This document shows positions 10,308-21,263 of a stretch of 64,000 nt of DNA, in pieces. Source of the stretch: Alloteropsis semialata (lineage: Eukaryota > Streptophyta > Magnoliopsida > Poales > Poaceae). The first letter of the stretch is position 1; every line of letters begins with the position of its first letter. The DNA lies in the NCBI GenBank assembly GCA_004135705.1, contig CM014273.1:48090085-48154084 (forward strand). The letters run 5' to 3'. The notes below the pieces were generated by a model, which ran no database searches, was not told where the DNA came from, and worked only from the letters and a program-made list of their open reading frames with translations. A program made the translations under genes and the position numbers.

Positions 10308-11316
10308 CTAAAGGATACAACAAGAACAGGGGGTAGCTGTTCCACCCAGCTAACACAGAGGTCCTTATCGAAAAAAAATATAGCAAGGAGGTCCTTTGGA
10401 TCTTCTGTGTTGTCCATCCACACCGCTCGACGCCTGAAACCGCCGCCGCAAACATGCTCGCTCGAGATCAGGACTATCACCATCACCCACAGGTTTCGAA
10501 AAGGAGCCGCAGTAGCCCCCCGCCCCAAGAGACGGGATCGAACCAACCATGAAGAACCATCGGCCGGGGACACGCCCCATGAGTACCTGATCTTGAAGAT
10601 GTTGTCGCCTTCGGAGGACCGCCGAGGTGCGAAGCAACACCAATCACCATGCCAGCACAAGCCTGCGAGCTACCCTGCCATCCTCGATGTATCTCATCGC
10701 CATCGCCGCCGCTAGAACAAGCGCCAGACGAGGCCGGACTCCTGTACAAGAGCTACCAGGAATCGATGCCGAAGCACCAGATCCGGCAGACAAAACCCTT
10801 ACTAACCTCCTGCCGTCGCCGGAATAAGCGCCGCCGGAGCGAGATCGAGGTTGAAGGGGCTTATTCCACCACGGCGCCACCGTGCTCGCCTCGCCGACGC
10901 CGTCCAGGAACACAAACCTAGACAACCTAGGACGACCTAAGCTACCCTTCCGACCGAAGAGCGGCGATCCTTCCCACCTCCCGGCGCCAAAGAGGCCGTG
11001 TGGGTGCAAGACGATGATGTCGTCGTTCTACTTACATGTATGACTTAGTCCAAATAGCCCAGTGGATCTGCATATTACAGCCCACCGGACCATAATACAT
11101 AAGCGTACGCTATATATTTTCTTTTCATTTTTATACAATTTTGTACAAATCTAAACATTTCAGAGGTAATGCAGTGGACTATTTGAATCATGCAAGAGAA
11201 TGCAGCGCACTTGGCTATCCCGAAACAGAAAACCGTAGAGAGTGTTTGACATTTACCGGCACCGTTACACCGAAGGCCGGAGCAGATGCGCTTGATTGAG
11301 AGAAGTGCGGCCACTA
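10308..11316. other. GC-rich repeat-like DNA, no gene supported
   Basis: 10320-11010 is GC-rich and open in several frames on both strands, with Arg/Pro/Ser-rich translations of no recognisable family. It resembles repetitive grass DNA, but no ends were found. 11010-11316 is ordinary AT-richer intergenic DNA. Confidence 0.3.
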
Positions 11317-11324
11317 ACTCTGGT

Positions 11325-11952
11325 CAATGTTTTCAAATCGTTAAGTCGAGCCTAGTCGTTGGGGTACCGACTAGGTGATTAATCGTGACTAGGCAACGAT
11401 TAATCGTGATTAGTTTTAGGCTAGTCGACCTAGTCGACAAGTCGATCCAGGACCATTTTGTATCCTAGTCGATCAAGGAGATGATCAATTATTTGGTTTG
11501 AAAGTGCATAATAGAATGACCTAACTACCTAAATGAAACAAAAGACATCCATCATCAAAACCTGAGGAGCTAATGGCGCGGCGCACTGCCAGCGGAGGCA
11601 GCGGGCGGGAGAAATTTTACTCTCCCGTTCGTGTTGTGTGACGGGCGGCGGCTGTAAATTTTGCTAGGCCAAAAAGTTGATTGGAATGTATTATATAGCA
11701 AAGTGGACTTATGTTGTGGGCTGGCCAGATGGGACTCTAATATTACTGGACCGAACAGCCGAAGCTAAGCTAGAGTCCGAAACTAGTCGCTCGACTAGAG
11801 TAGCTCGACTAGTCGTGACTAATCAACGATTAATCCTCTGATCGACCGACTAGGCAATAAAATCGTATCGATTTACCTAATCGATGTCCAAGGACTGATT
11901 TCTTGATTAATCATTGATTAATCATGATTAATCGAGCGATTTGAAAACACTG
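11325..11952. mobile_element. Non-autonomous hAT-type element (628 bp) with 8-bp duplication
   Basis: The ends are inverted repeats: CAATGTTTTCAAATCG at 11325 and CGATTTGAAAACACTG at 11937-11952, one mismatch over 16 bp, with the CAGTG-type end common in plant hAT elements. ACTCTGGT at 11317-11324 and 11953-11960 is a perfect 8-bp target duplication, diagnostic of hAT transposition. Subterminal regions on both sides are packed with GATTAATCGTGACTAG and TAGTCGACTAG-like motifs in both orientations. No transposase frame is present, so it depends on an autonomous partner. The perfect duplication argues for a clean single insertion. Confidence 0.93.
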
Positions 11953-11960
11953 ACTCTGGT

Positions 11961-12710
11961 TCCACCAGATGGTCAAAGTCGTTTTACACAATCAGGCAAT
12001 CAACACACAGTCGATTTCTCATTGAAGCTCACTCATGATGTAACTTGTTTTTTTTTTTTGGCGACCCTCATGCTATCTAATGTCAAGTACTAGTTTTTTT
12101 CTCCCTCTCAGGCTGTACATATTGTTCACTCTTTTAAAAGAGAAAATGGTTAGCTGTTGCGCTGGAGGACAAGAGATAGAACGGATAGCTACAAGAGAAG
12201 AGATATACATTGGCAAGTCCGATCAGAGACACGCTTCCAGCTGATCCCTACAGCGCTGATCTGTCTCCATTCCATAGTTTGGGACTCCTGCAAGTTTCTG
12301 TTACGGATCGATCGATCGGAGCTGGGATTGGGAACAGCCAGAGCCCAGAGCAAGCTGTAGTGTACCTGCATGCATACGCAGGCACATGCACGGTCGATCT
12401 CTTTCTAGACATGTGCAGCATATTCTTTCACACGGATGCATATGCATTGCATATTTGCATTGCCGATCTCGATCTCCTCGTTCTCCATCAGTATATGGGG
12501 AGACAAAACTAACTAGCTAGGGCACACGACGGTTATGAACTATGAGCTAGGAAGACTTGAGAGTTCACACGAGGTTAACTTTCTGCTCTCCTAGGGCTTC
12601 AACAATCTCCGACTCCCAGCACATGCAAACCAACAACCTGCGGACTGTAACCAGCTGGGCGTTCTCTCGTTCGTTCTCCTGCCGCGCACGGCACGTGCAG
12701 GCGGGCCGGC
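11961..12710. other. Upstream intergenic region of the expansin gene
   Basis: No coding similarity. It contains a T run at 12049-12059, TGCATGCA-type palindromes near 12368, and other motifs common in plant upstream DNA, none of which I can tie to a specific regulator. Confidence 0.4.
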
Positions 12711-12719
12711 TATATATAT
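12711..12719 (+). promoter_or_regulatory. TATA box of the beta-expansin gene
   Basis: TATATATAT lies 112 bp before the start codon, leaving room for a leader of about 80-90 nt. A second, weaker TATATAG is at 12776. Confidence 0.6.
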
Positions 12720-12831
12720 TGATGGCATGGAAACACTCGTGACACGCACCACTCCGCCGCCGCATCTCGCCGAGCTATATAGCCAGCCAGCTCCTTCGTC
12801 ATCCTACAGCGCTCTCGCTCGTCTCGACGCC

Positions 12832-13909
12832 ATGGCTTCCAAGATCGGGGTCATGTTCTGCTTCGTCGCCGTCACGGCGGCTCTCGCCGGCAGCCTCCGT
12901 CCCTGCTGCGCATCGGCCGAGCTCCAGGACGGCTGGTCGTTGGACGGCGGCGCCACCTGGTACGGGCCCCCCAATGGAGGCGGGACCGAGGGTACGTATG
13001 TGCGCGCGCGTGCATATATTATTGCCATATCCATCGTGGCAAGATCAAACCGGCTTGATGTATATATTATTCCCATATCCATCGTACGCATGTAGGTGGT
13101 GCGTGTGGGTACCAGAACGCCGTCGACCAGCCGCCGTTCTCGTACATGGTCACCGCCGGCGGCCCGTCCATCTTCCAGGACGGCAAGGGCTGCGGCGCCT
13201 GCTACCAGGTACTACGCACATGCCAAAAGCACTAACCGCCACGCGATCACAATATTGTTGCACTGTACTGAACTCGATCTCCAGGGTGAAATGCACCGGA
13301 CACCAGTCGTGCTCCGGCAGCCCGGTGACGGTGGTGCTCACTGACTACTGCCCCGACGGTACGTGCCGCGTGGAGCCCGTGCACTTCGACCTCAGCGGGA
13401 CGGCGTTCGGCGCCATGGCGAGGCAAGGCCAGGCCGACCAGCTCCGCAACGCCGGCCGCGTCCAGGTCCAGTACGCTCGGTAAGCAAAGCTAGCCTCCAG
13501 CGCCGCCGCCGCGCCGCCGGCCTTCTATTCTCTGCCGTCGTCGATCGGCTCGTCTGACCGCGCACGCGCTGGCTGCAGGGTGGCGTGCGACTGGAACGGC
13601 GTGGACGTGGCCTTCAAGGTGGACGCCGGCTCGAACGCCAACTACCTGGCGATGGCCGTCGAGTACGAGTCCGGGGACGGCGACCTGCGCGCCGTGGAGC
13701 TCATGCAGAGCGGCGGCGGCGCGGCGGCGTGGGCGCCCATGCAGCGGTCCTGGGGCGCCGTGTGGCGGTACAACTCCGGTGGCGCCGCGCTGCAGGGGCC
13801 CTTCTCCGTCCGGCTCACCTCTGGCTCCGGCAGGACCCTCGTCGCCAGCAGCGTCATCCCTGTCGATTGGATACCCGGCAGGACGTACCGCTCCGTCGTC
13901 AACTTTTGA
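12832..13909 (+). CDS. Beta-expansin (EXPB), four exons, possible frameshift at exon 3
   Basis: Exons: 12832-12991, 13096-13208, about 13286-13479, 13579-13909; 265 residues if read in the family frame, the usual EXPB length. Beta-expansins are secreted, non-enzymatic wall-loosening proteins acting mainly on grass arabinoxylan. Residues 1-28 look like a signal peptide. Next come GATWYGPPNGGG and GGACGYQ, the Cys-rich double-psi barrel with TDYCPDGTC and the HFDLS motif, then the C-terminal expansin/CBM63 domain with conserved Trp, ending RTYRSVVNF. Introns 1 and 3 have canonical GT-AG sites in phase. At intron 2 the donor is fine (CAG/GTACT), but the only nearby acceptor (CCAG at 13281-13284) leaves one extra G before GTG AAA TGC. 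Canonical splicing would therefore shift frame and stop at about 13342. It is a young pseudogene, an unusual splice, or a base-call error in a GGG run. Confidence 0.9.
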
Positions 13910-14466
13910 TCTGCGAATGGATAGTGATGGTTCCAATAAGATGTGGCTAGAGATCAATCTGCTGCTCTCTGCTCAGCGAATAATTATTGGAAACTGATGG
14001 AAATGCACTGGAAATCAATATTTCTGCTGTTACACTATAAGAACAATAATCAACTTGAGAAGATGTCACAGCTCTGCATGCTGTTACGCTACTCAACCTG
14101 AGATAATTTCACGGCTGTTGTCAGACACACTACAGTCTACAAGGATACTTAACTTGAGATAATTTCACCCCTCCCAAAGGCCAACGCTAGGTCCATCTTT
14201 CAATGAAGGAAATGCACACTTTTACCATCAAAACCTTAGTACTATAGTACCAAAAGAAAGGGAATGTTAGTGGTACTAAAAGAAAGGGAATGTCTATACC
14301 ATACTCGAGCCACGAACCTGAAAACCGTTGGATATTTCAGTTAACCCCAAACTTTTATCTAAAGTCTACTCCAAGTTGTTCTTCATTTGTAATTCAAGGG
14401 CGACAACCCTCCCACTCGATGGTGTCTAGATTTTTTTTTTAAAAAAAGGCAAAACCCCTAGAAATC
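13910..14466. other. 3' flank of the expansin gene
   Basis: No gene. It contains a short direct repeat of about 23 bp (TACCAAAAGAAAGGGAATGT-like at 14250 and 14274) and A/T runs near 14430. Confidence 0.4.
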
Positions 14467-14468
14467 TA

Positions 14469-14688
14469 CTCCCTCCATATTGAAATATTTGTCGTCTTTG
14501 ACTTTTTCTAAAATATTTGTGTTTTGTCTTATTCAAAAATTTTATGCAAAATATACAAAAGGATAAGTCACAGTTAAAGTACAGACAATGATAAAGCAAA
14601 TCAAAACTAAAGTAAATGACATACACCTAATATTTTGAATAAGACGTGATAAAAAATCAATGAAGACAAATATTTCGATACAAATGAG
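14469..14688. mobile_element. Stowaway-like MITE (about 220 bp)
   Basis: Starts CTCCCTCCATATTGAAATATTTGTC and ends GACAAATATTTCGATACAAATGAG, imperfect inverted ends matching the Stowaway (Tc1/mariner) CTCCCTCC terminus on the left. TA dinucleotides flank it at 14467-14468 and 14689-14690. It is AT-rich inside and non-coding. The right terminus has drifted, so it is an older copy. Confidence 0.75.
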
Positions 14689-14917
14689 TACTTACTTAGC
14701 GGGTGACCTGTGAAATTGGGAAGCTAGTACCAAATTGTGACCAATTTCTGATTTATCTTACCATTGTTCTTCTTATTCTTCCATAACTATATTTGCTCCT
14801 TGATAGACATGATTGAAGTCTAATCTTGCTAATTTGGTCAATTTAGGCTCTCCAAATCACTCTCATGCAGATTCTACTCTATAGATTCTACTCTATAGGT
14901 AGTTAGGTACTACCAAT

Positions 14918-15345
14918 TGCAATGAAGCAATTAAACATCTCTTTTTCTCCCGTCAACATGCTAAGACCATTTGGAGAGTGGTTCAAATAACTACTGGGTT
15001 AACTCCTCCTAGATCTGTAACACATATGCTTGGTAATTTGTTAACGGGCATTGGAAAGAAAGAAACTTAATCTTTGTGGGTGCGGCAGCTCTTATGTGGG
15101 CTATTTGGTGTTTGAGAAAAAAACAATTTGCTTTGTTTATGCATGCCATTTTCAAGGGAGTGTATTAGCTACGGTTCTGATCCCTATCACAGTGTGAGGA
15201 CACAATTGGAGACCGTTCGTTCAGCAAGCAAGGCACTAGAGGTTGTTTCCTTGGAGTTTTTTTTGCTAAAAACGGATGGAGAAGCAAAAATAGACTATTT
15301 TTGATAATTCTTTTCCATGCACCTGCTCCCCTTTTATTTACAATC
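14918..15345 (+). pseudogene. LINE ORF2 C-terminal remnant
   Basis: From 14918 the + frame reads CNEAIKHLFFSRQHAKTIW, the CX..HLFF..C end of the zf-RVT zinc-binding region of plant LINEs (with Ser where Cys is usual). It continues with a TTGLTPPRSVTHMLGN block and, after a frameshift near 15067, LIFVGAAALMWAIWCLRKK. Stops and shifts follow. An AT-rich stretch with TATAAATAAAATAAAA near 15790 could be its 3' end. No target duplication was located. Confidence 0.6.
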
Positions 15346-16118
15346 AGCATTTATGTTGAGAATTATGTAAGAACCAGCTATGTGCGGCGATAGAGGTCGG
15401 AATTATTTCCTTCTTGAAAAAAGGTACTACTTGCCATTTTCCCTTTGTTATTTCCTAGAGCTAAATGTGTTCAAGAATAATTGTGCAACATATCCTCTTG
15501 TATGGTTTCACTATGATGCAATATGTGGATTCATGACTTTTCCAATGCTTCTTGTCATTGTAAAAGGTTATTGTCATTCCATTATCAGCAAATTATGGGC
15601 TACACATTGCTTTATAGTTTAGATGATGCTATGACCTCAAGCTATATACGGGTTCCAAGCTTGGTGCAACAGTGGATGTATGCTCTCCTATCAGTCCATA
15701 TCTTTGTTAATACTGGTGTCCATGTGTGCTTCTCCTTTGTTCTGCTCAATTTGTCTTTCTTCTTTTAAGTACTGGTCTACTCAATTTGTATAAATAAAAT
15801 AAAATCATGACCATGCTGTTTGAGCTAGCTTATCTATCAAATTAGCTCCACTCCATTTTTGTCACATTTCTAGTGTGAACATCTTCCAGCTGCCTGATAA
15901 GTCACACCCATACACTTTCCATTGCTGTAAAGTGGCAAAGGATGTTTGTAAGTCTAGTATGGAGATTGCATACATTTTAAACCATTTTATTAGTAGATTA
16001 TTTGATCTTTTTCTCTTTTTATATACACATATTTATGCTTATTATTCCTTTTCATGTCGTTATATCTTCTGTTTCTACAGTAATAATGTCCGAGACAATC
16101 ATAGTGTAACCTCATGCA
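15346..16118. other. AT-rich intergenic DNA, possibly LINE 3' UTR in part
   Basis: No coding similarity in either strand. Short hydrophobic frames here reflect AT-rich composition. Confidence 0.35.
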
Positions 16119-16123
16119 ATATC

Positions 16124-16750
16124 TGTTAGAAATATACGCATCATTCAACATATTTTAGTTCCGATTAAAAGCATGTAAATCATGATGATAAATAGTGACC
16201 TAGTGAGAACAAGATTATGCACGTGTTCAAGTTNNNNNNNNNNNNNNNNNNNNNNNNNNNNNNNNNNNNNNNNNNNNNNNNNNNNNNNNNNNNNNNNNNN
16301 NNNNNNNNNNNNNNNNNNNNNNNNNNNNNNNNNNNNNNNNNNNNNNNNNNNNNNNNNNNNNNNNNNNNNNNNNNNNNNNNNNNNNNNNNNNNNNNNNNNN
16401 NNNNNNNNNNNNNNNNNNNNNNNNNNNNNNNNNNNNNNNNNNNNNNGACCACAACATCGCAACATATCACATCCGTCCGTCCGTCTGCACCGCACCGCCC
16501 CGCCCGCTCGTCACGGCCACAGCCTTGGCCCGGCGAGGCGAGGCGAGCGAGCGCGCGCGTGTGGCATCCTGGTTACCCTTTGCCAACTTTACATTGGGTG
16601 TACCACGTGTCCACCTAATAAGTTGGTTGAGATCCTCTCAACTACCAATACAGTAGTAATCACTTTTAACTCCCTTGCATTAATCGTGGGCCTTAAATAT
16701 TTTAGATTTAATTGAAATTATGAAAAGGCCAAGCCCAAATAAATCCAACA
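16124..16750 (-). repeat. Copia downstream (3') LTR, interrupted by a gap
   Basis: Outer ends match the other LTR; the middle is replaced by 213 N. The partner LTR is 1022 bp while this spans 627 bp, so the gap is undersized by about 400 bp. Confidence 0.9.
16234..16446. other. Assembly gap (213 N) inside the copia LTR
   Basis: N run within the LTR, probably caused by the repeat itself. Confidence 0.99.
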
Positions 16751-17220
16751 ATCCCCACCAATATTTCACGGCACATGAGAAATGCCCTCAGCCCCATTGC
16801 TGTTTTGATATACCAGCGTTTCGGTAAAGACTGTTAAGTTGAACATCTACCTAGAGTAAAGGCTACACTCATCCACAAGTGACCAATGGACTATGCCTTG
16901 AATTGGCAGTCTTGTGCGAACAAGTTTTACCAGAACCCTTTTACTGATACTAGGCTGTTTAATGCATCCTCACGGTTTGAAGCATTAAGTCAAACTCCAG
17001 GCCTTTCATGAGTATCTAGAGATAACCCATTCTCATGGACTGTGACAAGCAGTTGAACTCATATAGATGAAATTCTCATAAGATGTTCTGTAGGTCAACA
17101 TCTCTGCTTCTCAAAAGCCACTCGAATTACATTAAGGTATACACCATCTTGCCATACAGAAAAGAAGAGAAATGCGTCCTTCCTAGGAATTATCTCATTC
17201 CAAAGATTCTCTTCTCTCAG

Positions 17221-18112
17221 TTAAACAATAGCTTGTTCTGTGTGTTCCATCATAATAGCAGGTCTAGCATCATTAGACAATTCTCTACTAGAAGTGCTCT
17301 CTTCCCTCTTCATAGAAAAGATGTCCTCAAAGAAAGTAGCACCGCTAAATTTCATTATTGTACCGACATTCACGTCTGGCACTCTAGATTTCACTATCAA
17401 GAATCTATATCCAACACTGTGCAAAGCATAACCAAGAAAGACACAATCCACAGTTTTAGGTCCAAGTTTACGTTTCTTGGTTATCAGCACATTAACCTTT
17501 GCCAGACAACCCCAAGTTCTTAAATAGGAAAGTGAGCCTTTTCTTCTCCCATTTCTCGAATGGAGTTTTCTCTTTATTTTTTTGTAGGAACACGATTCAG
17601 GACATGACACGCTGTCAATATAGCCTCACCCCATCATTCCTTAGAGAGTCCCTGTGTCTAACATGGCATTAACCAAATCAGTTAGAGTGCGGTTCTTTCT
17701 TTCGGCAACCCCATTTGACTAGGGTGAGTAGGGAGGCGTCCTCTCTTGAATTATACCACGTTCCTCACATAATAAGGTAAACAAGTGTGAGAAGTATTCT
17801 CCACCACGATCCGACCTTACACGTTTGATCTTTCTCTCAAGCTGATTCTCCACTTCAGCTTTATAAATCTTAAAGTAGTGTATGCTTCATCTTTTGACTT
17901 TAGCAAGTAAATGTAGCAGTATCTAGAGGAATCATCTATTGGAGTCATGAAATACTTTTTACCCCCCTTTGTCAACATGCCATTCATCTCACAAAGATCA
18001 GAATGAACGAGCTCCAGTGGTGCCAAGTTCCTCGCCTCCACGGCCTTGTGAGGTTTGCGAAGTTGTTTTGATTCAACACATACATGGCACTTAGAACCTT
18101 TGACCGCGGTAA
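17221..18112 (-). pseudogene. Copia integrase region (decayed)
   Basis: Minus-strand frames read a pre-integrase Cys motif near 18100, then LVHSDLCEMNG and FMTPIDDSSRYCYIY (first catalytic Asp region, 17930-18020). A damaged stretch at 17640-17810 holds the NGVAERKNRT-type third catalytic block in another frame, and YLRTWGCLAKVNVLITKKRKLGPKT with VFLGY (17430-17530) forms the C-terminal part. Frameshifts and stops break it at least four times. Integrase joins element cDNA to host DNA; this copy cannot make it. Confidence 0.75.
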
Positions 18113-18323
18113 ACTTCGAATTAAATTTAAACTAGCTAAGCGCGACATACAATCAAAGTTAACATGACACAGTTATGAATGCCAAACATTAGACTCATCA
18201 TCATTAACCACATGATTCACCACATTATTACAATCATCTGATAAAGAAAAGCGGAACAAGCCTCCGCAGTCATAGCCTTTTCCAACAAAGGTTCCATACT
18301 TAGAAAGTACACATTTATTGGAC

Positions 18324-18665
18324 TCAAAAGACTAATTTATAACCATCTCTACACAGTAGAGAGCCGCTAACTAGATTCTTCTTGATAGTAGGGACATGCT
18401 GCACGTTCCTCAGCTGCACGGTCTTTCCCGAAGTAAGCTTCAGATTGACCGAACCAAAACCAAGTACGCGCACATGCAATCTGTTCCCCATTAACAAAGA
18501 GGTAGTTCCACCGACCTGATAAGAAGAAAACAGACTGATGTCAGCACACACATGAATATTAGCTCCAGTATCAACCCACCAATCAGGTGATTGACAAACA
18601 GAAAGAACCATAGGCAAATAATCATCATACCCCGAGGTTCCTCCATTGTCATCGCTAATGACCAT
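18324..18665 (-). pseudogene. Copia protease region
   Basis: The open frame includes DWWVDTGANIHVC, the aspartic protease active site (D-T-G) in the form seen in plant copia elements. It continues with HVRVLGFGSVNLKLTSGKT and the VPTIKKNLVS block that precedes the pre-integrase domain. It is separated from gag by frame changes, so it is not part of an intact polyprotein. Confidence 0.75.
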
Positions 18666-18679
18666 GTTGGCTGCCTTTG

Positions 18680-19731
18680 GCCTGTATTTGCTTTTCTCAT
18701 AGTCTTTGGCATAATGCCCCTCAAGACCGCAAGTATAGCACTTGTCCTTGCCCTTGCTCGGCTGGTTCCTCTTCTTCTTAAAAGTGGTTGTTTGATTAGC
18801 CTTGAGCTAGGCTTATTCTTGTTCTTCTTTTTCTGCTGGCCCTTGAAATTTTTTTGGACCAGGTTTGCACTAGAGGACCCCCAACAATTCATTTGTCATG
18901 ATTGTCCTTCGCTCTCACCTTCTCCTCAACATCAAGAGACCCAATGAGCTCAGACACGATGAACACTTGTCTCTTATGTTTCAGAGAGGTAGCAAAGTCC
19001 CTCCAAGAGAGCGGCAGTTTAGCAATCATGCTTACAGCCACAAACTTGTCGGGCAAATCGCATTTAAAACCCTCTAGCTCCTTAGCCAGTGACTGAAGCT
19101 CATGAGCTTGTTCCACTACTGAACAGTCATCGACCATCTTGTAGTCACAAAACTGCTCCATGACATACAGCTCACTGCTAGCATCAGAAGCACCGAACTT
19201 GGCCTCAAGCGCATCCCACAGCGCCTTGCTAGAGTCCAGTGACAGATAGCTGTCCACAAGGTGATCAGCAAGAACGCTAATTACGACACCTCGAAACAGG
19301 TTGTCGGCTACCTAATAGGCTCTCTCATCATCAGGAGAGAGATCCTTAGCCTTTCCCTGTGTGACGTAAAAGCAGTTCATGTAGGTCAACCAAAGTGACA
19401 TCCTACTCTGCCATCTCTTGTACTGTGTTCCATCAAACATGTGTGGTTTAAACGCACTTGCAAAGCTAGCAGTCAAAAGCCTATCACAATTATAAGGTTT
19501 TTGGATTGTTAGAAATATAGGCATCATTCGACATATTTTAGTTACGATTAAATGCATGTAAATCATAATGATAAATAGTGACCCAGTGAGAACATGATTT
19601 ATGTACGTGTTCAAGTTCAATCTCATATTAAACAAGAACAATGACAGGAACCAAAGAAGATTCAGGATGTACCCTGAGACGGGGCCGCTGCCGGAGGCAT
19701 TGGCTGCGTCGTTATCAAATGGATTAGTCAT
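18680..19731 (-). pseudogene. Copia gag with a first exon apparently inside the LTR
   Basis: ATG at 19731 lies within the upstream LTR and opens 19 codons (MTNPFDND...), ending at a donor CAGG/GTACAT (exon end 19673). An acceptor GTGATAG at 19481-19487 starts the gag body at 19480, and the two join in phase. The body has the plant copia gag (UBN2-type) features: HMFDGTQYKRWQSRM, ALWDALEAKFGAS, LPLSWRDF. It ends in a CCHC zinc knuckle near 18690-18735 reading CYTCGLEGHYAKDY, where the final Cys is Tyr. An in-frame TAG at 19312-19314 sits where Gln is expected, and a frameshift lies near 18880. The Gag shell is thus inactivated. Confidence 0.7.
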
Positions 19732-20528
19732 ACTAATCGGTTGACCTTGTTCGATGTACCCATACGAAATCGATGCAGTGACGAGTTGACGCAGTGTAGT
19801 CCCTCGAACGGCATCGGGAAGTAGTGGACGTAGTCGTTCGGGCCACCAGGAAGTAGACGAACTTGAGCAGTCGCGTGAAGACACTCCCCAAAAACCTTAT
19901 CGCGTGGCTATCTCGAGCAGGATCTCATGACAGTCGAGGTTCTAGAGGCTCTGCTCTCGCAAGAACCGTGCGTGCAGTGCTAGTGATGGGAAGCAAGCAT
20001 TGCAGCAGAAACAATGAGGGAGAGGAGGTTGTGTTGGTGTGTCTCTCTGGGTAGGGGAGGGCCTCCTTTTATAGGTGCTGCCTGGCGGAAGGGTGATGCA
20101 CCTGGACGCCTCTGCAAAAAAGGCAAGAATCCCGCGGAGCATATAGGGCACATACTGTGAGCATTTAAGGTAGGTAATTGATTCTGCCATTAATCCCGTT
20201 GACAAGTGACAAAACCGATCACAACACCGCAACACCTCACGTCCGCACTACACCGCACCGCCAGCTAATCACTCACGTCCGCACTACACCGCACCGCCAG
20301 CTAATCACGTCACGGCCTCGGCGAGGCGAGCGTGCACGTGTGGCATCCCGGTTACCCTTTGTCAACTTCACATTGGGTGTACCACGTGTCCACCTAATAA
20401 GTTGGTTGAGATCATCTCAATTACCAATACGGTAGTAACCACTTTTCACTCCCATGCATTAATTGTGGGCCTTAAATATTTTTGATTTAATTGGATTATA
20501 AAAAGGCCAAGCCCAAATAAATCCAACA
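19507..20528 (-). repeat. Copia upstream (5') LTR
   Basis: 1022 bp, complete, directly adjoining the ATATC duplication on its outer side. It holds the putative gag start codon at 19731. Confidence 0.92.
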
Positions 20529-20533
20529 ATATC

Positions 20534-20795
20534 ACATCCATCTATTACTGTACTACTACATAGTGTGCAATAAAGTTGGCTAATTGAAAGAACTGGTTAG
20601 ATCGTTTGTCTTCTGTCCTTTTTTATTCCTTTCTGCACCTACATGCAGCTATGTGTCTATATTATTAATTCTATTTTACGTCACAAGACCATTTGAATGG
20701 CAACATTGATACCTCAAATGTATGAAGTGTGTAACAAAGTTATTATGCCTTAATTAAGTCAACGCAATCCAGTATAAAAAACTAACTATGAACTC
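20534..20795. other. Short intergenic stretch between copia and CACTA elements
   Basis: AT-rich; no feature seen. Confidence 0.4.
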
Positions 20796-20798
20796 AAA

Positions 20799-21263
20799 CA
20801 CTATCAGAAAACTACTCACCGGTACCAGGTCGTACGGGCCATAGGTACCGGTTCTACAACCGGTACCGCGCAACCGAGACTAAAGGCCTCAGTCATAGGT
20901 ACCAGTTCTGGACCCGGTACCAACGGGGGTCATTGGTACCAAGTCATAACACGACCCGGTACCAAAGGTCTTCAAGTCACAAGTCACACTATTTTTCACA
21001 CGAAAATATGCGCGTGCGGCGCGCGAGATTCGAACCCATGACCTCCTGCTTCACACGTTGCTTCCTTACCATCTCACCTACACACCACAGCTGACCAAGT
21101 CTCAGATGCTTTCCTTTTGAATTGACCCTTTAGTATCGGGTCGTAACACCACCTGGTACCAAAAAGTGACCTTTGGTACAGGTTGGTGTTACCAACCAGT
21201 ACCAAAGGGTCCTCGGGTCCTACTAAAATTAGACCCGGTACCAATGACTAGCATTGGTACCGG
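20799..21263. mobile_element. Non-autonomous CACTA element, left part
   Basis: Begins CACTATCAGAAAAC after AAA (20796-20798). About a dozen GGTACC-centred motifs fill the 465 bp, as expected of CACTA subterminal repeats. The matching right end is at 62326-62381, followed by AAA, so the 41-kb gypsy nest lies inside this small element. 20995-21120 is less repetitive. No transposase is encoded. Confidence 0.85.

Larger units (their letters stand above)
16124..20528 (-). mobile_element. Copia LTR retrotransposon, RT/RNase H-deleted, ATATC duplication
   Basis: LTRs with TG...CA ends bound the element (TGTTAGAA...ATCCAACA in + orientation), and ATATC at 16119-16123 and 20529-20533 is the target duplication. 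Coding runs on the minus strand in copia order gag, protease, integrase (19731 down to about 17221). Reverse transcriptase and RNase H, which should follow integrase in copia, are missing: only about 450 bp lie between the integrase tail and the purine tract (ATCCCCACCAAT at 16751-16762 on +) that precedes the downstream LTR. Visible LTR ends differ at roughly 8% of sites, so the insertion is old. It is internally deleted and needs help in trans. Confidence 0.9.

Noticed and set aside
9920..10660. 246-codon minus frame crossing the TRIM element
   Set aside because: Runs through two LTRs and unrelated flanks, and the LTR repeats give repeated peptide; a chance frame.
12157..12512. Overlapping frames of 60-100 codons upstream of the expansin gene
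   Set aside because: No similarity and no conserved signals; likely upstream non-coding DNA.
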